6,436 bases of DNA from Bacillota bacterium (lineage in GTDB: Bacteria > Bacillota > Clostridia > Christensenellales > Aristaeellaceae): NCBI GenBank assembly GCA_023443705.1, contig JAEZTD010000128.1, positions 1 to 6,436 on the forward strand. Reading direction: 5' to 3'. Position numbers and translations under genes: made by a program. The notes below the pieces were generated by a model, which was not told the origin of the DNA, ran no database searches, and saw only the letters and a program-made list of their open reading frames with translations. Below are positions 1 to 5,043 of this stretch, piece after piece; position 1 is the stretch's first letter, and every line of letters starts with the position of its first letter.

Positions 1-4
1 CTGC

Positions 5-42
5 GTGCGCCTGAAATCCTCACGGATTTCCGAGCGGCGCAC
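5..42. other. Stem-loop 1 (two-part stem)
   Basis: The outer arms are GTGCGCC (5-11) and GGCGCAC (36-42), 7 bp perfect. The inner arms are GAAATCC (13-19) and GGATTTC (24-30), 7 bp perfect, closing a 4-nt loop TCAC. The two stems are separated by an asymmetric internal loop (T12 against 31-35). There is no T-run on either side. Confidence 0.65.
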
Positions 43-56
43 TGACCCAAGGTATA

Positions 57-92
57 GATAGCGCCACCAATATGCGTACTGGTGGCGCTATC
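57..92. other. Stem-loop 2 (13-bp perfect arms)
   Basis: The arms GATAGCGCCACCA (57-69) and TGGTGGCGCTATC (80-92) are perfectly complementary over 13 bp around a 10-nt loop. Inside the loop, two more pairs (71-72 with 77-78) are possible beyond an A/C mismatch, leaving TGCG. A perfect 13-bp inverted repeat is unlikely by chance in a region this short. No U-tract follows on either strand. Confidence 0.75.
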
Positions 93-93
93 C

Positions 94-122
94 CGTTCCC
101 GGCGTACACGCCGCCGGGAACG
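94..122. other. Stem-loop 3 (11-bp perfect arms)
   Basis: The arms CGTTCCCGGCG (94-104) and CGCCGGGAACG (112-122) pair perfectly over 11 bp around a 7-nt loop TACACGC (105-111). It starts only 1 nt after stem-loop 2, so the two helices could stack. The loop contains ACGC, complementary to GCGT in the loop of stem-loop 2. No U-tract follows on either strand. Confidence 0.75.
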
Positions 123-158
123 ATTGATACCCCTACGGAGACTTTGTTGATGGTCTGA

Positions 159-180
159 GCCGGAGCTGTAAAGTTCCGGC
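159..180. other. Stem-loop 4, 22 nt past the xylA stop
   Basis: The arms GCCGGAGCT (159-167) and AGTTCCGGC (172-180) form 9 pairs including one G-T wobble, closing the tetraloop GTAA on the plus strand. On the minus strand it is the first structure after the xylA stop codon. The following minus-strand bases (TCAGACC) are not a U-tract. It could protect the xylA mRNA 3' end from exonucleases, which is inference. Confidence 0.6.
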
Positions 181-202
181 TTATGTACATTTACGCGGAC
201 AA

Positions 203-1525
203 TTATCCCCTGAACAGCACCGAATTCACGATGCCCTCCAGCCACTCCTGCCGCCCGCTGTCCGGCCTTGCCGCCGCGCCGCTATGCTCGGCGATCGCAG
301 CCAGCTCGGCAAGCGTCGCGCTTCCCTCCCGGATCTTCCGGCCCAGCGGGGCGTCGAAGCTCGAGTACCGCTCCTTGACGAAGCCGTCGATGCGCCCGTC
401 CTCGATCAGCGCCGCGGCCTTGATGAGCCCCAGCGCGAAGCTGTCCATCCCCAGGATGAAGGCCATGAACATGTCCTCAGGCGTGCTGCTCGGGCGGCGG
501 GTCTTGGCGTCAAAGTTGAAGCCGCCCGGGATGCCGCCGGCCTTCAGCACCTCGTACATGCACAGCGTGGTCTCGTAGACGTTCGACGGGAACTGGTCGG
601 TATCCCAGCCCAGCAGGTCGTCGCCCTGGTTGGCGTCGATCGAGCCCAGCATGCCGTTCATCGCCGCGATGCGCAGATCGTGCTGGAAGGTGTGGCCAGC
701 CAGCGTGGCGTGGTTCGCCTCGATGTTGAGCTTGAAATCCTGATCCAGCCCATACTGCCGGAGGAAGCCGATGGCGGTGGCGCCGTCGTAGTCATACTGG
801 TGCTTCATGGGCTCCTTGGGCTTGGGCTCGATGAGGAAATTCCCGGTGAAGCCGATCGAACGGCCGTAGTCGACCGCCATGCGCATCAACCGCGCGATGT
901 TCTCCTGTTCAAACCGCACGTCGGTGTTGAGCAGCGTCTCGTAGCCCTCTCGCCCGCCCCAGAACACGTAGCCGGTGCCGCCCAACTTTACCGTGATGTC
1001 CAGCGCCTTCTTGATCTGCGCCGCGGCGTGGACGTACACATCGACGCTGTTCGACGAGCCCGCGCCGTTCATGTAGCGGGGGTTTGAGAACAGGTTGGCG
1101 GTGCCCCATAGGCACTTGATGCCCGTTTCGTTCATCTTTTCAAGGATGTAGTCCGAAACCTGATCCAACCGGCGGTTGGTCTCCGCCAGGGTCTCCGCCT
1201 CCGGTACGAGGTCCATGTCGTGGAAGCAAAAGTACTCGATGCCCAGCTTCTGCATGAATTCAAAGCCCGCGCCGACCTTTGCCCGGGCGTGCTCCATCGT
1301 GCCGTAGTCCGCAGCGCCGAAGCGCTTGTCGGTGGTGCCCGCGCCGAACATGTCCGCGCCCAGCGCGGTCAGGTTGTGCCACCAGGCCATCGCGAACTTC
1401 AGGTGTTCCCGCATGGGCTTGCCGAGGATCATGCGGTCCGGGTCATAGTATTTGAACGAGAGCGCGTCCTTCGAATCGGGGCCCGCGTAGGCCACCTTTC
1501 CGAGATTCTTAAAGATTTCAGCCAT
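203..1525 (-). CDS. xylA: Xylose isomerase (D-xylose aldose-ketose isomerase)
   Basis: This cytoplasmic TIM-barrel enzyme converts D-xylose to D-xylulose (and glucose to fructose) using two divalent metal ions. It is the first step of xylose entry into the pentose phosphate pathway. The 440-aa product matches the usual length of the long class II enzymes. The expected residues are all visible: catalytic pair H102 and D105 (FHDMD), the WGGREG stretch at about 189-194, metal ligands E233 (LIEPKPKEP), E269 and H272 (NIEANHATLAGH), D297, D308 and D310 (GWDTDQ), and D339 (NFDAK). The frame stays open 33 codons further upstream, but that extension is Arg-rich low complexity. The ATG at 1525 has a perfect AGGAGGT 8 nt upstream and starts the typical MAEIFKN N-terminus. 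No xylB, xylose transporter or regulator is visible. It lies 248 nt downstream of an exporter operon in the same direction, with no convincing terminator between, so both read-through and an own promoter remain possible. Confidence 0.97.
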   Translation of the reverse strand: MAEIFKNLGKVAYAGPDSKDALSFKYYDPDRMILGKPMREHLKFAMAWWHNLTALGADMFGAGTTDKRFGAADYGTMEHARAKVGAGFEFMQKLGIEYFCFHDMDLVPEAETLAETNRRLDQVSDYILEKMNETGIKCLWGTANLFSNPRYMNGAGSSNSVDVYVHAAAQIKKALDITVKLGGTGYVFWGGREGYETLLNTDVRFEQENIARLMRMAVDYGRSIGFTGNFLIEPKPKEPMKHQYDYDGATAIGFLRQYGLDQDFKLNIEANHATLAGHTFQHDLRIAAMNGMLGSIDANQGDDLLGWDTDQFPSNVYETTLCMYEVLKAGGIPGGFNFDAKTRRPSSTPEDMFMAFILGMDSFALGLIKAAALIEDGRIDGFVKERYSSFDAPLGRKIREGSATLAELAAIAEHSGAAARPDSGRQEWLEGIVNSVLFRG

Positions 1526-1533
1526 ACTATAAT

Positions 1534-1540
1534 ACCTCCT
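1534..1540 (-). promoter_or_regulatory. xylA ribosome binding site
   Basis: The minus strand reads AGGAGGT, a full match to the anti-16S core, with an 8-nt spacer (TATTATAG) before the ATG at 1525. It rules out the longer reading frame that starts at 1624. Confidence 0.9.
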
Positions 1541-1627
1541 CTGTTTGCTGCGCGGTTTCCGTCGTCGTCGTCGCGCACCGTCGGCGCGTGGCCGCGGGCG
1601 ATCGGTTGACGGAAGCCTGCGCATGTT

Positions 1628-1641
1628 CTGAAGCGCTTTCC
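1628..1641 (-). promoter_or_regulatory. Possible catabolite-responsive (cre-like) site upstream of xylA
   Basis: The minus strand reads GGAAAGCGCTTCAG. Compared with the CcpA consensus TGWAANCGNTNWCA, the left half and the centre (GAAAGCGCTT) fit, but the first base and the last three positions do not. Xylose genes of Bacillota are commonly under CcpA control, which raises the prior. The site lies about 103 nt upstream of the xylA start. The core AAGCGCTT is a palindrome that can also occur by chance in GC-rich DNA, so this is only a weak candidate. Confidence 0.25.
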
Positions 1642-1646
1642 GGCAT

Positions 1647-1658
1647 CAACGGCCGTTG
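1647..1658. promoter_or_regulatory. 12-bp perfect palindrome, possible operator
   Basis: CAACGGCCGTTG is self-complementary over all 12 bases with no spacer. It lies about 122 nt upstream of the xylA ATG and 5 nt beyond the cre-like element. Perfect even palindromes of this kind are typical of dimeric sugar-responsive repressors such as LacI-family proteins, but no regulator gene is visible to assign it to. Confidence 0.3.
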
Positions 1659-1674
1659 CGCCTTTCAAGGAATA

Positions 1675-1709
1675 CTTAACCCGATTTTGCGCGTCTCACG
1701 CGCGTTAAG
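1675..1709. other. Nested inverted repeat between exporter operon and xylA
   Basis: On the minus strand, the outer arms CTTAAC (1709-1704) and GTTAAG (1680-1675) enclose a second inverted repeat, GCGCGT-gag-ACGCGC (1703-1689), which abuts the first outer arm. Eight unpaired bases (AAAATCGG) lie on the other side. It could act as an operator with two half-site pairs or as a bulged RNA hairpin. The run AAAA rather than UUUU follows the inner hairpin on the transcribed strand, arguing against a terminator for the exporter operon. Confidence 0.4.
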
Positions 1710-1717
1710 CCGGGCCT

Positions 1718-1746
1718 TTATGCGGGCGCGAAGACTCTCGGCATAA
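1718..1746 (-). other. Imperfect stem-loop just after the exporter operon
   Basis: On the minus strand, TTATGC (1746-1741) pairs with GCATAA (1723-1718). Directly inside it, CGAG (1740-1737) can pair with TTCG (1732-1729) around AGTC, leaving CGCCC (1728-1724) bulged. It lies 27 nt after the permease stop. The next bases (AGGCCCGG) include no U-tract, so it is not a convincing terminator. Confidence 0.3.
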
Positions 1747-1773
1747 GTATCTGGCACTAAATCCCCGCAAGGT

Positions 1774-2568
1774 TCAGGCTTTAATGTCCCGCCTTCCAAA
1801 GCGCAGGTACGCGCTGGCCGTCAGCGCCACCGTCAGCGCGAGGCACAGTGCGACATAGCTTGGATCAAGCCCTTCCCCCAGCCCGATGATGCGCCGGGCG
1901 TCGAAGTACTTGAAAGGCGTAAACGCCCGGAGTGCGCCAAGTCTTCCGCTGACATCGCTGGCAATGGACAGAAAGTACGTCGCCAGCATGCAACCGGTGG
2001 CGATGCCGGCCGCTGCGCCCGCCTTCGTCGTAAGCGCCGCGGCCGCGATCCCCAGCGAAAGGTACGCCAATTGAAGAAGGAACAGCCCTCCCATGAGCGG
2101 CGCGAGGGTTCCGCCCATGTCCTCGCCGCCAAAAGTCCGAATGAGCGCGGCGGACGCGCCCCAGGTGACCAGGTTGAAGACGGCGGCGGCGGTCAACGAG
2201 GACAGGGCTTTCGCCGTCAGGATGCCCCATCGCGGCATGGGCTTTACGTACAAAAACTCTGCCGTCTTGTCCCGTTCTTCTTTGGACACCACCACGGCGC
2301 CCAGCATCGACGCGTGCACCGCCGCCATCAGCGCGAGGTATGGGTACATCATGCCGTAGAAGCCGCTGGCTTTCGTAAAGTCCAGATATCCAATGCCCAG
2401 CAGATCCTGAAGCGCCTGCGGAAGCTCATAGAGCATCTTCATCGAAGCCGGATCGACCGCAAACACCGAGAATTTCTGCATCGACGCCGCAAGGAACAAA
2501 CTCATCCCCAAGCACCAGAAAACAAGCGATTTCAGACCCGCGCGCATTTCCCTTCGATATATGTTCAC
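1774..2568 (-). CDS. ABC-2 type exporter permease, second copy
   Basis: This integral membrane subunit of an ABC-2 type exporter has 264 residues when started at GTG 2568. About six membrane segments are visible, near residues 14-31, 71-95, 118-144, 153-182, 184-205 and 236-256. The cytoplasmic loop SKEERDKTAEFLYVKP (95-110) is the hallmark of this permease family (compare SxE...TAEFLLxKPVSR), and TPFKYFD occurs near 217-223. It is a diverged paralogue of the preceding permease: both begin MNIYxREMxA and share the loop and the PFKYFD motif. An ATG at 2583 overlaps the upstream stop (TAATG), but it gives a five-residue extension absent from the paralogue. GTG 2568 has GGAGG exactly 8 nt upstream, so I prefer it. 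It most likely forms a heterodimeric channel with its neighbour, driven by the ATPase encoded upstream. Substrate unknown. Confidence 0.88.
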   Translation of the reverse strand: MNIYRREMRAGLKSLVFWCLGMSLFLAASMQKFSVFAVDPASMKMLYELPQALQDLLGIGYLDFTKASGFYGMMYPYLALMAAVHASMLGAVVVSKEERDKTAEFLYVKPMPRWGILTAKALSSLTAAAVFNLVTWGASAALIRTFGGEDMGGTLAPLMGGLFLLQLAYLSLGIAAAALTTKAGAAAGIATGCMLATYFLSIASDVSGRLGALRAFTPFKYFDARRIIGLGEGLDPSYVALCLALTVALTASAYLRFGRRDIKA

Positions 2569-2576
2569 GCCCAGCG

Positions 2577-2581
2577 CCTCC
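2577..2581 (-). promoter_or_regulatory. Ribosome binding site deciding a GTG start
   Basis: GGAGG occupies 2581-2577 on the minus strand, 8 nt before GTG at 2568. Its first G is also the last base of the ATG at 2583-2581 that overlaps the upstream TAA. The spacing fits the GTG, and the start then aligns with the MNIY N-terminus of the paralogue. The ATG itself has only a weak upstream GGCGGGAT. Confidence 0.65.
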
Positions 2582-2582
2582 A

Positions 2583-3371
2583 TTACGCGCGTACATCCCG
2601 CCGGATGTAGACAGCCATGCCTGCGAAAACACAAAACGCAACCACCAGCGCCCATGCCAGGACAAAGGCCGGCTTGTAGGATGCCGTCATCAGGATGTGG
2701 TAGGTATCAAAGTACTTGAATGGCGACAGGAAGTAGAGCGCCTGCCGCTCCAGCATCGCCGCCACAGCCCCCATGATGAAGAATGCGGATACCGCGCTGA
2801 GCGCCGCCGGAAGCGCAGACCGTATTTTCGGCACCGCCGCCGACGCGAGAAATCCCATCGCAAGGAACATTCCCTGCACCAGGAAGAACGAAAGCGACAT
2901 CAGAAAAAACGGGCGCATGGCAAACGGGGCATAGGGCGACGCGCACAAATACGCGGTCAGCATATAGACGCCGCTCGTCAGGGCCACGCAGCTCAGCGCC
3001 GCCAGGAACTTTGCGGCCGATATGACGAGCCGGGAGACCGGCTTGGTCAGAAGGAAGTCCGCCGTCCGCCGCGTCGTCTCCTTGGAGAGCGCGGTAAGTC
3101 CCAGCGTCATCGCCTGCACCGAGCCGGTCAGTGTCAGAAACGTCACGATGAACGAATAGAACCCATTGACGCTGCCGATTTGATCTAGGTACAAGCCGAA
3201 GGCCAGTTGGATCATCAGCGGGTAGTTTTTCAGCGCGTCCCCGATGGCAGCGGCATTCCCCGAGAAAGCCGGGTACACCGCGAACATGAAGAATGTGGCG
3301 ACGGCAAGCGACAGGCTCCAGACAAACGTGCTCCTGAGGGCCGCCTGCATCTCGCGAAGGTAAATGTTCAT
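2583..3371 (-). CDS. ABC-2 type exporter permease, first copy
   Basis: The 262-residue membrane protein has about six hydrophobic segments, near residues 15-34, 70-95, 118-143, 155-180, 185-206 and 233-256. Between the second and third lies the cytoplasmic coupling loop SKETTRRTADFLLTKPVSR (96-114), characteristic of ABC-2 permeases encoded beside a single ATPase. SPFKYFD (216-222) precedes the last segment, and the tail ends in basic IRRDVRA, consistent with a cytoplasmic C-terminus. The ATG at 3371 has GGAGGG 7 nt upstream; the open frame upstream of it is out-of-frame ATPase sequence. The gene starts 13 nt after the ATPase stop, and its own stop lies 14 nt before the preferred GTG of the next permease. 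It probably pairs with that paralogue to form the pore. The family includes drug, bacteriocin-immunity and uncharacterised exporters, so the cargo is undetermined. Confidence 0.9.
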   Translation of the reverse strand: MNIYLREMQAALRSTFVWSLSLAVATFFMFAVYPAFSGNAAAIGDALKNYPLMIQLAFGLYLDQIGSVNGFYSFIVTFLTLTGSVQAMTLGLTALSKETTRRTADFLLTKPVSRLVISAAKFLAALSCVALTSGVYMLTAYLCASPYAPFAMRPFFLMSLSFFLVQGMFLAMGFLASAAVPKIRSALPAALSAVSAFFIMGAVAAMLERQALYFLSPFKYFDTYHILMTASYKPAFVLAWALVVAFCVFAGMAVYIRRDVRA

Positions 3372-3378
3372 CGTCGCG

Positions 3379-3384
3379 CCCTCC
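3379..3384 (-). promoter_or_regulatory. Ribosome binding site of first permease
   Basis: GGAGGG directly follows the TGA stop of the ATPase gene and sits 7 nt before the ATG at 3371. It fixes that start and indicates continuous translation along the operon mRNA. Confidence 0.85.
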
Positions 3385-4260
3385 TCACTCGTAGTAATGC
3401 AGGAAGATCTCTTCAAGGTCCGGCTCCGCGATGGCCACGTTCGTGAGCTCCAGCGAAGCAAGCCTTGCAAGGAGCGGGCCCACGGCGCCGCGGTAGATGA
3501 AGCTGGCCGAATTGCCGCTGAGATCAAGGTTCGCAACGCCATCCATTCTGAGCGCCGCCGGGTCGAGCGGCGCAAAAGCCTCCAGAGACACCTTTTTGTA
3601 GCTGTTCTCTCGCAGCGCGCCGATGTCGCCATCCTGTATGATGCGACCTTCCTTGATGATCGCGACGCGGCTGCACAGCTTCTGCACTTCGCTTAGGATG
3701 TGCGAAGAGAACACGACCGTCGCGCCCCGGGCGTTTTCCTCCCGAAGAATTTCGAAAAACCGCTGCTGCATCAATGGGTCGAGCCCGGCGCTGGGCTCGT
3801 CGAGAATGATGAGCCGCGGCGCGTGCAGGAGCGCCTGTACGATGCCTACTTTCTTGCGGTTGCCGAAGGACAGGTCGTCGATCTTCTTTTTCAGGTCAAG
3901 CTCCAGCGCTTCGGAAAGGGCTTTGATTCTGGCCGTGCAGTCCTTTCTGTAGAAGCTGGCGGCGTAACGCAGAAGCTCGCCCACCCGCATGCCGTCATAA
4001 TAGAACACCTCGCTGGGCAGGTAGCCCACCTCACGGGCAATTTCCGGCGCGCGCTTGATTGCGTCCATTCCGAAGATGGCCGCGCTGCCCGACGTAGGCC
4101 GAATCAGCGCCAGAAGCGCGCGGATGGTCGTGGACTTTCCCGCGCCGTTGGGCCCGATGAAGCCGAAAAACGCTCCCTCCTCCACGGTGAAGCTGACGTC
4201 TTCAATGCCCCTAGACGCGCCGTAGTACTTTTTCAGATTCTTCACTTCTATGATGTTCAT
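3385..4260 (-). CDS. ABC transporter ATP-binding protein (ABC-2 exporter ATPase)
   Basis: This cytoplasmic ATPase powers the two permeases encoded downstream. In 291 residues it shows Walker A GPNGAGKST (36-44), the Q-loop region GYLPSEV (79-85) with Ser/Glu where many ABC proteins have Gln, signature SFGNRKKVG (131-139) in place of SGGQ, Walker B LIILDEP (150-156), D-loop SAGLD (157-161) and H-loop His187 (SSHIL). LSFGNRKK and GYLPSE variants are common in this ABC-2 subfamily, so I do not read them as inactivation. The C-terminal portion (about 220-291) is the accessory domain typical of these ATPases, ending DLEEIFLHYYE. ATG 4260 is preferred because AGGGGTG lies 7 nt upstream and MNIIEVKNLKKYYG is a standard N-terminus; ATGs at 4278 and 4281 are poorly placed. 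The first 50 nt overlap the 3' end of the tetR-like gene, which suggests translational coupling. Confidence 0.95.
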   Translation of the reverse strand: MNIIEVKNLKKYYGASRGIEDVSFTVEEGAFFGFIGPNGAGKSTTIRALLALIRPTSGSAAIFGMDAIKRAPEIAREVGYLPSEVFYYDGMRVGELLRYAASFYRKDCTARIKALSEALELDLKKKIDDLSFGNRKKVGIVQALLHAPRLIILDEPSAGLDPLMQQRFFEILREENARGATVVFSSHILSEVQKLCSRVAIIKEGRIIQDGDIGALRENSYKKVSLEAFAPLDPAALRMDGVANLDLSGNSASFIYRGAVGPLLARLASLELTNVAIAEPDLEEIFLHYYE

Positions 4261-4930
4261 CGACTTGCACCCCTTCATCAATCCTCTCCGGCCGGTAGAA
4301 ACTCCGCTTCAGAAACGCGGCATATCCGTCCGCCGCTTTCAGCATCGCCCCGTAATCCATCGCCGCGCCGCTTCGGCGGTACGGCTCCATGAGCGCGGCC
4401 CCAAAGCCCTCATAGGCCCACGCGATGGTCTTGATGGTCATGCCCATGTCCAGATCCTCGCGGAAGGCGGTCGTGTCAATGCCTTCGAATGCCTTCTGGA
4501 AATTCGCCATGAGCAGATCATGGTTGCGTTCCTCGAGCGCGCCGTGAACCGCCTCCGATTCCTCCAGATACGCCGCCCTGAGAAACTCCATCATGCCGGG
4601 GTGCATTTCAGTCAGCCTTATCTTGATCCGCTGGATCGCGCCCAGGCGAGAAAAGATGTCGCCGTCGGAAAAATCCACCTCTTGAAAAATCTCCCGAGTG
4701 ATGCGCTCGACGCTTGCGTCGTACAGGTACAGATAGAGCTTTTTTTTACTTCCAAAATAGTGAAACAGGAGGCCTTTGGCAATGCCCGCCTCCTCCACGA
4801 TGCGGTTGGTGGAGGCATGGTCGTAGCCCTTCAAGGCAAACTCGCGCATTGCGGCATACTCCATGCGCTGCCGCTTTCCCGCCTCCAGCGCTTCAAGCCG
4901 CTTTTCCAATCGCTCATCTCCGCTTACCAT
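4211..4930 (-). CDS. TetR/AcrR-family transcriptional regulator
   Basis: This is a DNA-binding repressor of the TetR family and the first gene of the exporter operon. From ATG 4930 it has 239 residues. The N-terminal TetR domain is clear: a helix around 17-35 ending in FALKGYDHAS, then the helix-turn-helix TNRIVEEAGIAKGLLFHYF (41-59), followed by SKKKLYLYLYD. The rest is the variable helical ligand and dimerisation domain, with no recognisable specificity. The tail after about residue 212 is hydrophilic and lies partly in the 50-nt overlap with the ATPase gene. The start is uncertain. TTG 4945 overlaps the -10 box and cannot be on the transcript. ATG 4930 leaves a leader of only about 8 nt without a ribosome binding site. 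TTG 4909 (232 residues, starting MEKRLEAL) has GGAG 8 nt upstream. Autorepression through the 4956-4974 inverted repeat is the likely control, with induction when a ligand, probably an exporter substrate, binds. Confidence 0.9.
   Translation of the reverse strand: MVSGDERLEKRLEALEAGKRQRMEYAAMREFALKGYDHASTNRIVEEAGIAKGLLFHYFGSKKKLYLYLYDASVERITREIFQEVDFSDGDIFSRLGAIQRIKIRLTEMHPGMMEFLRAAYLEESEAVHGALEERNHDLLMANFQKAFEGIDTTAFREDLDMGMTIKTIAWAYEGFGAALMEPYRRSGAAMDYGAMLKAADGYAAFLKRSFYRPERIDEGVQVDEHHRSEESEKVLRRV
4268..4274 (-). promoter_or_regulatory. Ribosome binding site of the ATPase gene, inside the tetR-like gene
   Basis: AGGGGTG lies 7 nt upstream of ATG 4260 and inside the coding sequence of the regulator. 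Ribosomes translating the regulator therefore run across it, favouring coupled synthesis. It supports 4260 over the ATGs at 4278 and 4281. Confidence 0.6.
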
Positions 4931-4944
4931 TGTTTTACGCCGCA

Positions 4945-4973
4945 ATTATAGCGCGATTGACCACTGCGGTCAA
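4945..4973 (-). promoter_or_regulatory. Sigma-A type promoter of the regulator-exporter operon
   Basis: The -35 box is TTGACC (4973-4968), the spacer is exactly 17 nt (4967-4951), and the -10 box is TATAAT (4950-4945). This is one base from the full consensus. A start point about 7 nt after the -10 box would fall near 4938. The inverted repeat 4974-4956 covers the -35 box and most of the spacer, so repressor binding there would exclude RNA polymerase. Confidence 0.88.
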
Positions 4974-4974
4974 T
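4956..4974. promoter_or_regulatory. Probable TetR-family operator (19-bp inverted repeat)
   Basis: ATTGACC-gcagt-GGTCAAT on the minus strand has 7-bp perfect arms around a 5-nt centre. Its size and symmetry are typical of TetR-family operators, and it lies directly in front of the tetR-like gene across the promoter. One copy is visible in the window. Binding by the adjacent regulator is inferred from position and symmetry. Confidence 0.8.
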
Positions 4975-4982
4975 GCCTATTG

Positions 4983-5014
4983 AAAAATTAGCGCCCGGCG
5001 TTGCCGCTGGGCGC
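4983..5014 (-). terminator. Rho-independent terminator after the GGDEF-EAL gene
   Basis: On the minus strand, the arms GCGCCCAGCG (5014-5005) and CGCCGGGCGC (5000-4991) pair with a single A/C mismatch around the GNRA-type tetraloop GCAA, followed by TAATTTTT. The hairpin begins 29 nt after the stop codon at 5044 and ends just before the regulator promoter. It insulates the exporter operon from the signalling gene upstream. Confidence 0.9.
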
Positions 5015-5043
5015 AAGATGAATGCATGTACCAATAGATGCCA

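Larger units (their letters stand above)
1..202. other. Non-coding region downstream of xylA with four consecutive stem-loops
   Basis: This stretch holds no credible gene on either strand. It begins 1 nt after the xylA stop (minus strand) and runs to the window edge. It contains four stem-loops, at 5-42, 57-92, 94-122 and 159-180, listed separately. None is followed by a run of T on either strand, so canonical Rho-independent termination is not supported. Read on the minus strand it would form the 3' untranslated region of xylA or the spacer before the next gene (xylB would be a usual neighbour, but it is not visible). It could be a structured RNA, an mRNA-stabilising hairpin cluster, or an intergenic palindromic repeat. 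Single-sequence evidence cannot choose between these or fix the strand. Confidence 0.6.
1526..1773 (-). other. Gene-free spacer between the exporter operon and xylA
   Basis: These 248 nt carry no supportable gene. They hold, in transcription order, an imperfect stem-loop (1746-1718), a nested inverted repeat (1709-1675), a 12-bp palindrome (1658-1647), a cre-like half site (1641-1628), and a GAC trinucleotide run (1573-1561, CGACGACGACGAC on the minus strand) just before the ribosome binding site. I looked for a -35/-10 pair for xylA and found no convincing one; TTGAAA at 1667-1662 has no acceptable -10 at 16-18 nt. No U-tract follows any hairpin, so termination of the upstream operon is not shown. 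Confidence 0.6.

Noticed and set aside
57..122. Stem-loops 2 and 3 as Rho-independent terminators of xylA
   Set aside because: Neither is followed by a run of T on either strand. They are kept as structures of unknown role.
131..150. Possible inhibitory ABC ATPase defect was considered elsewhere; here a T-box or other known riboswitch in the xylA 3' region
   Set aside because: No T-box GGTGGNACCGCG element, TPP, FMN, cobalamin, SAM or c-di-GMP riboswitch core could be recognised in positions 1-202.
284..1087. 267-codon plus-strand frame opposite xylA
   Set aside because: It is antisense to a fully conserved xylose isomerase, has low-complexity Arg/Val composition and no recognisable family.
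1526..1624. N-terminal extension of xylA by 33 codons
   Set aside because: The extension is Arg-rich, comes from a GC-rich repeat-like leader, and has no ribosome binding site; the ATG at 1525 has a perfect one.
1689..1703. GCGCGT-gag-ACGCGC hairpin as terminator of the exporter operon
   Set aside because: On the transcribed minus strand the following bases are AAAATCGG, not a U-tract, and the stem has only 6 bp.
2071..2610. 179-codon plus-strand frame opposite the second permease
   Set aside because: It is antisense to a permease with clear membrane segments and its composition is dominated by Arg, His and Gln.
3844..4027. ABC ATPase inactivated because of signature SFGNRKK and the missing Q-loop Gln
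   Set aside because: These variants are typical of the ABC-2 exporter ATPase subfamily, and Walker A, Walker B, D-loop and H-loop are intact.
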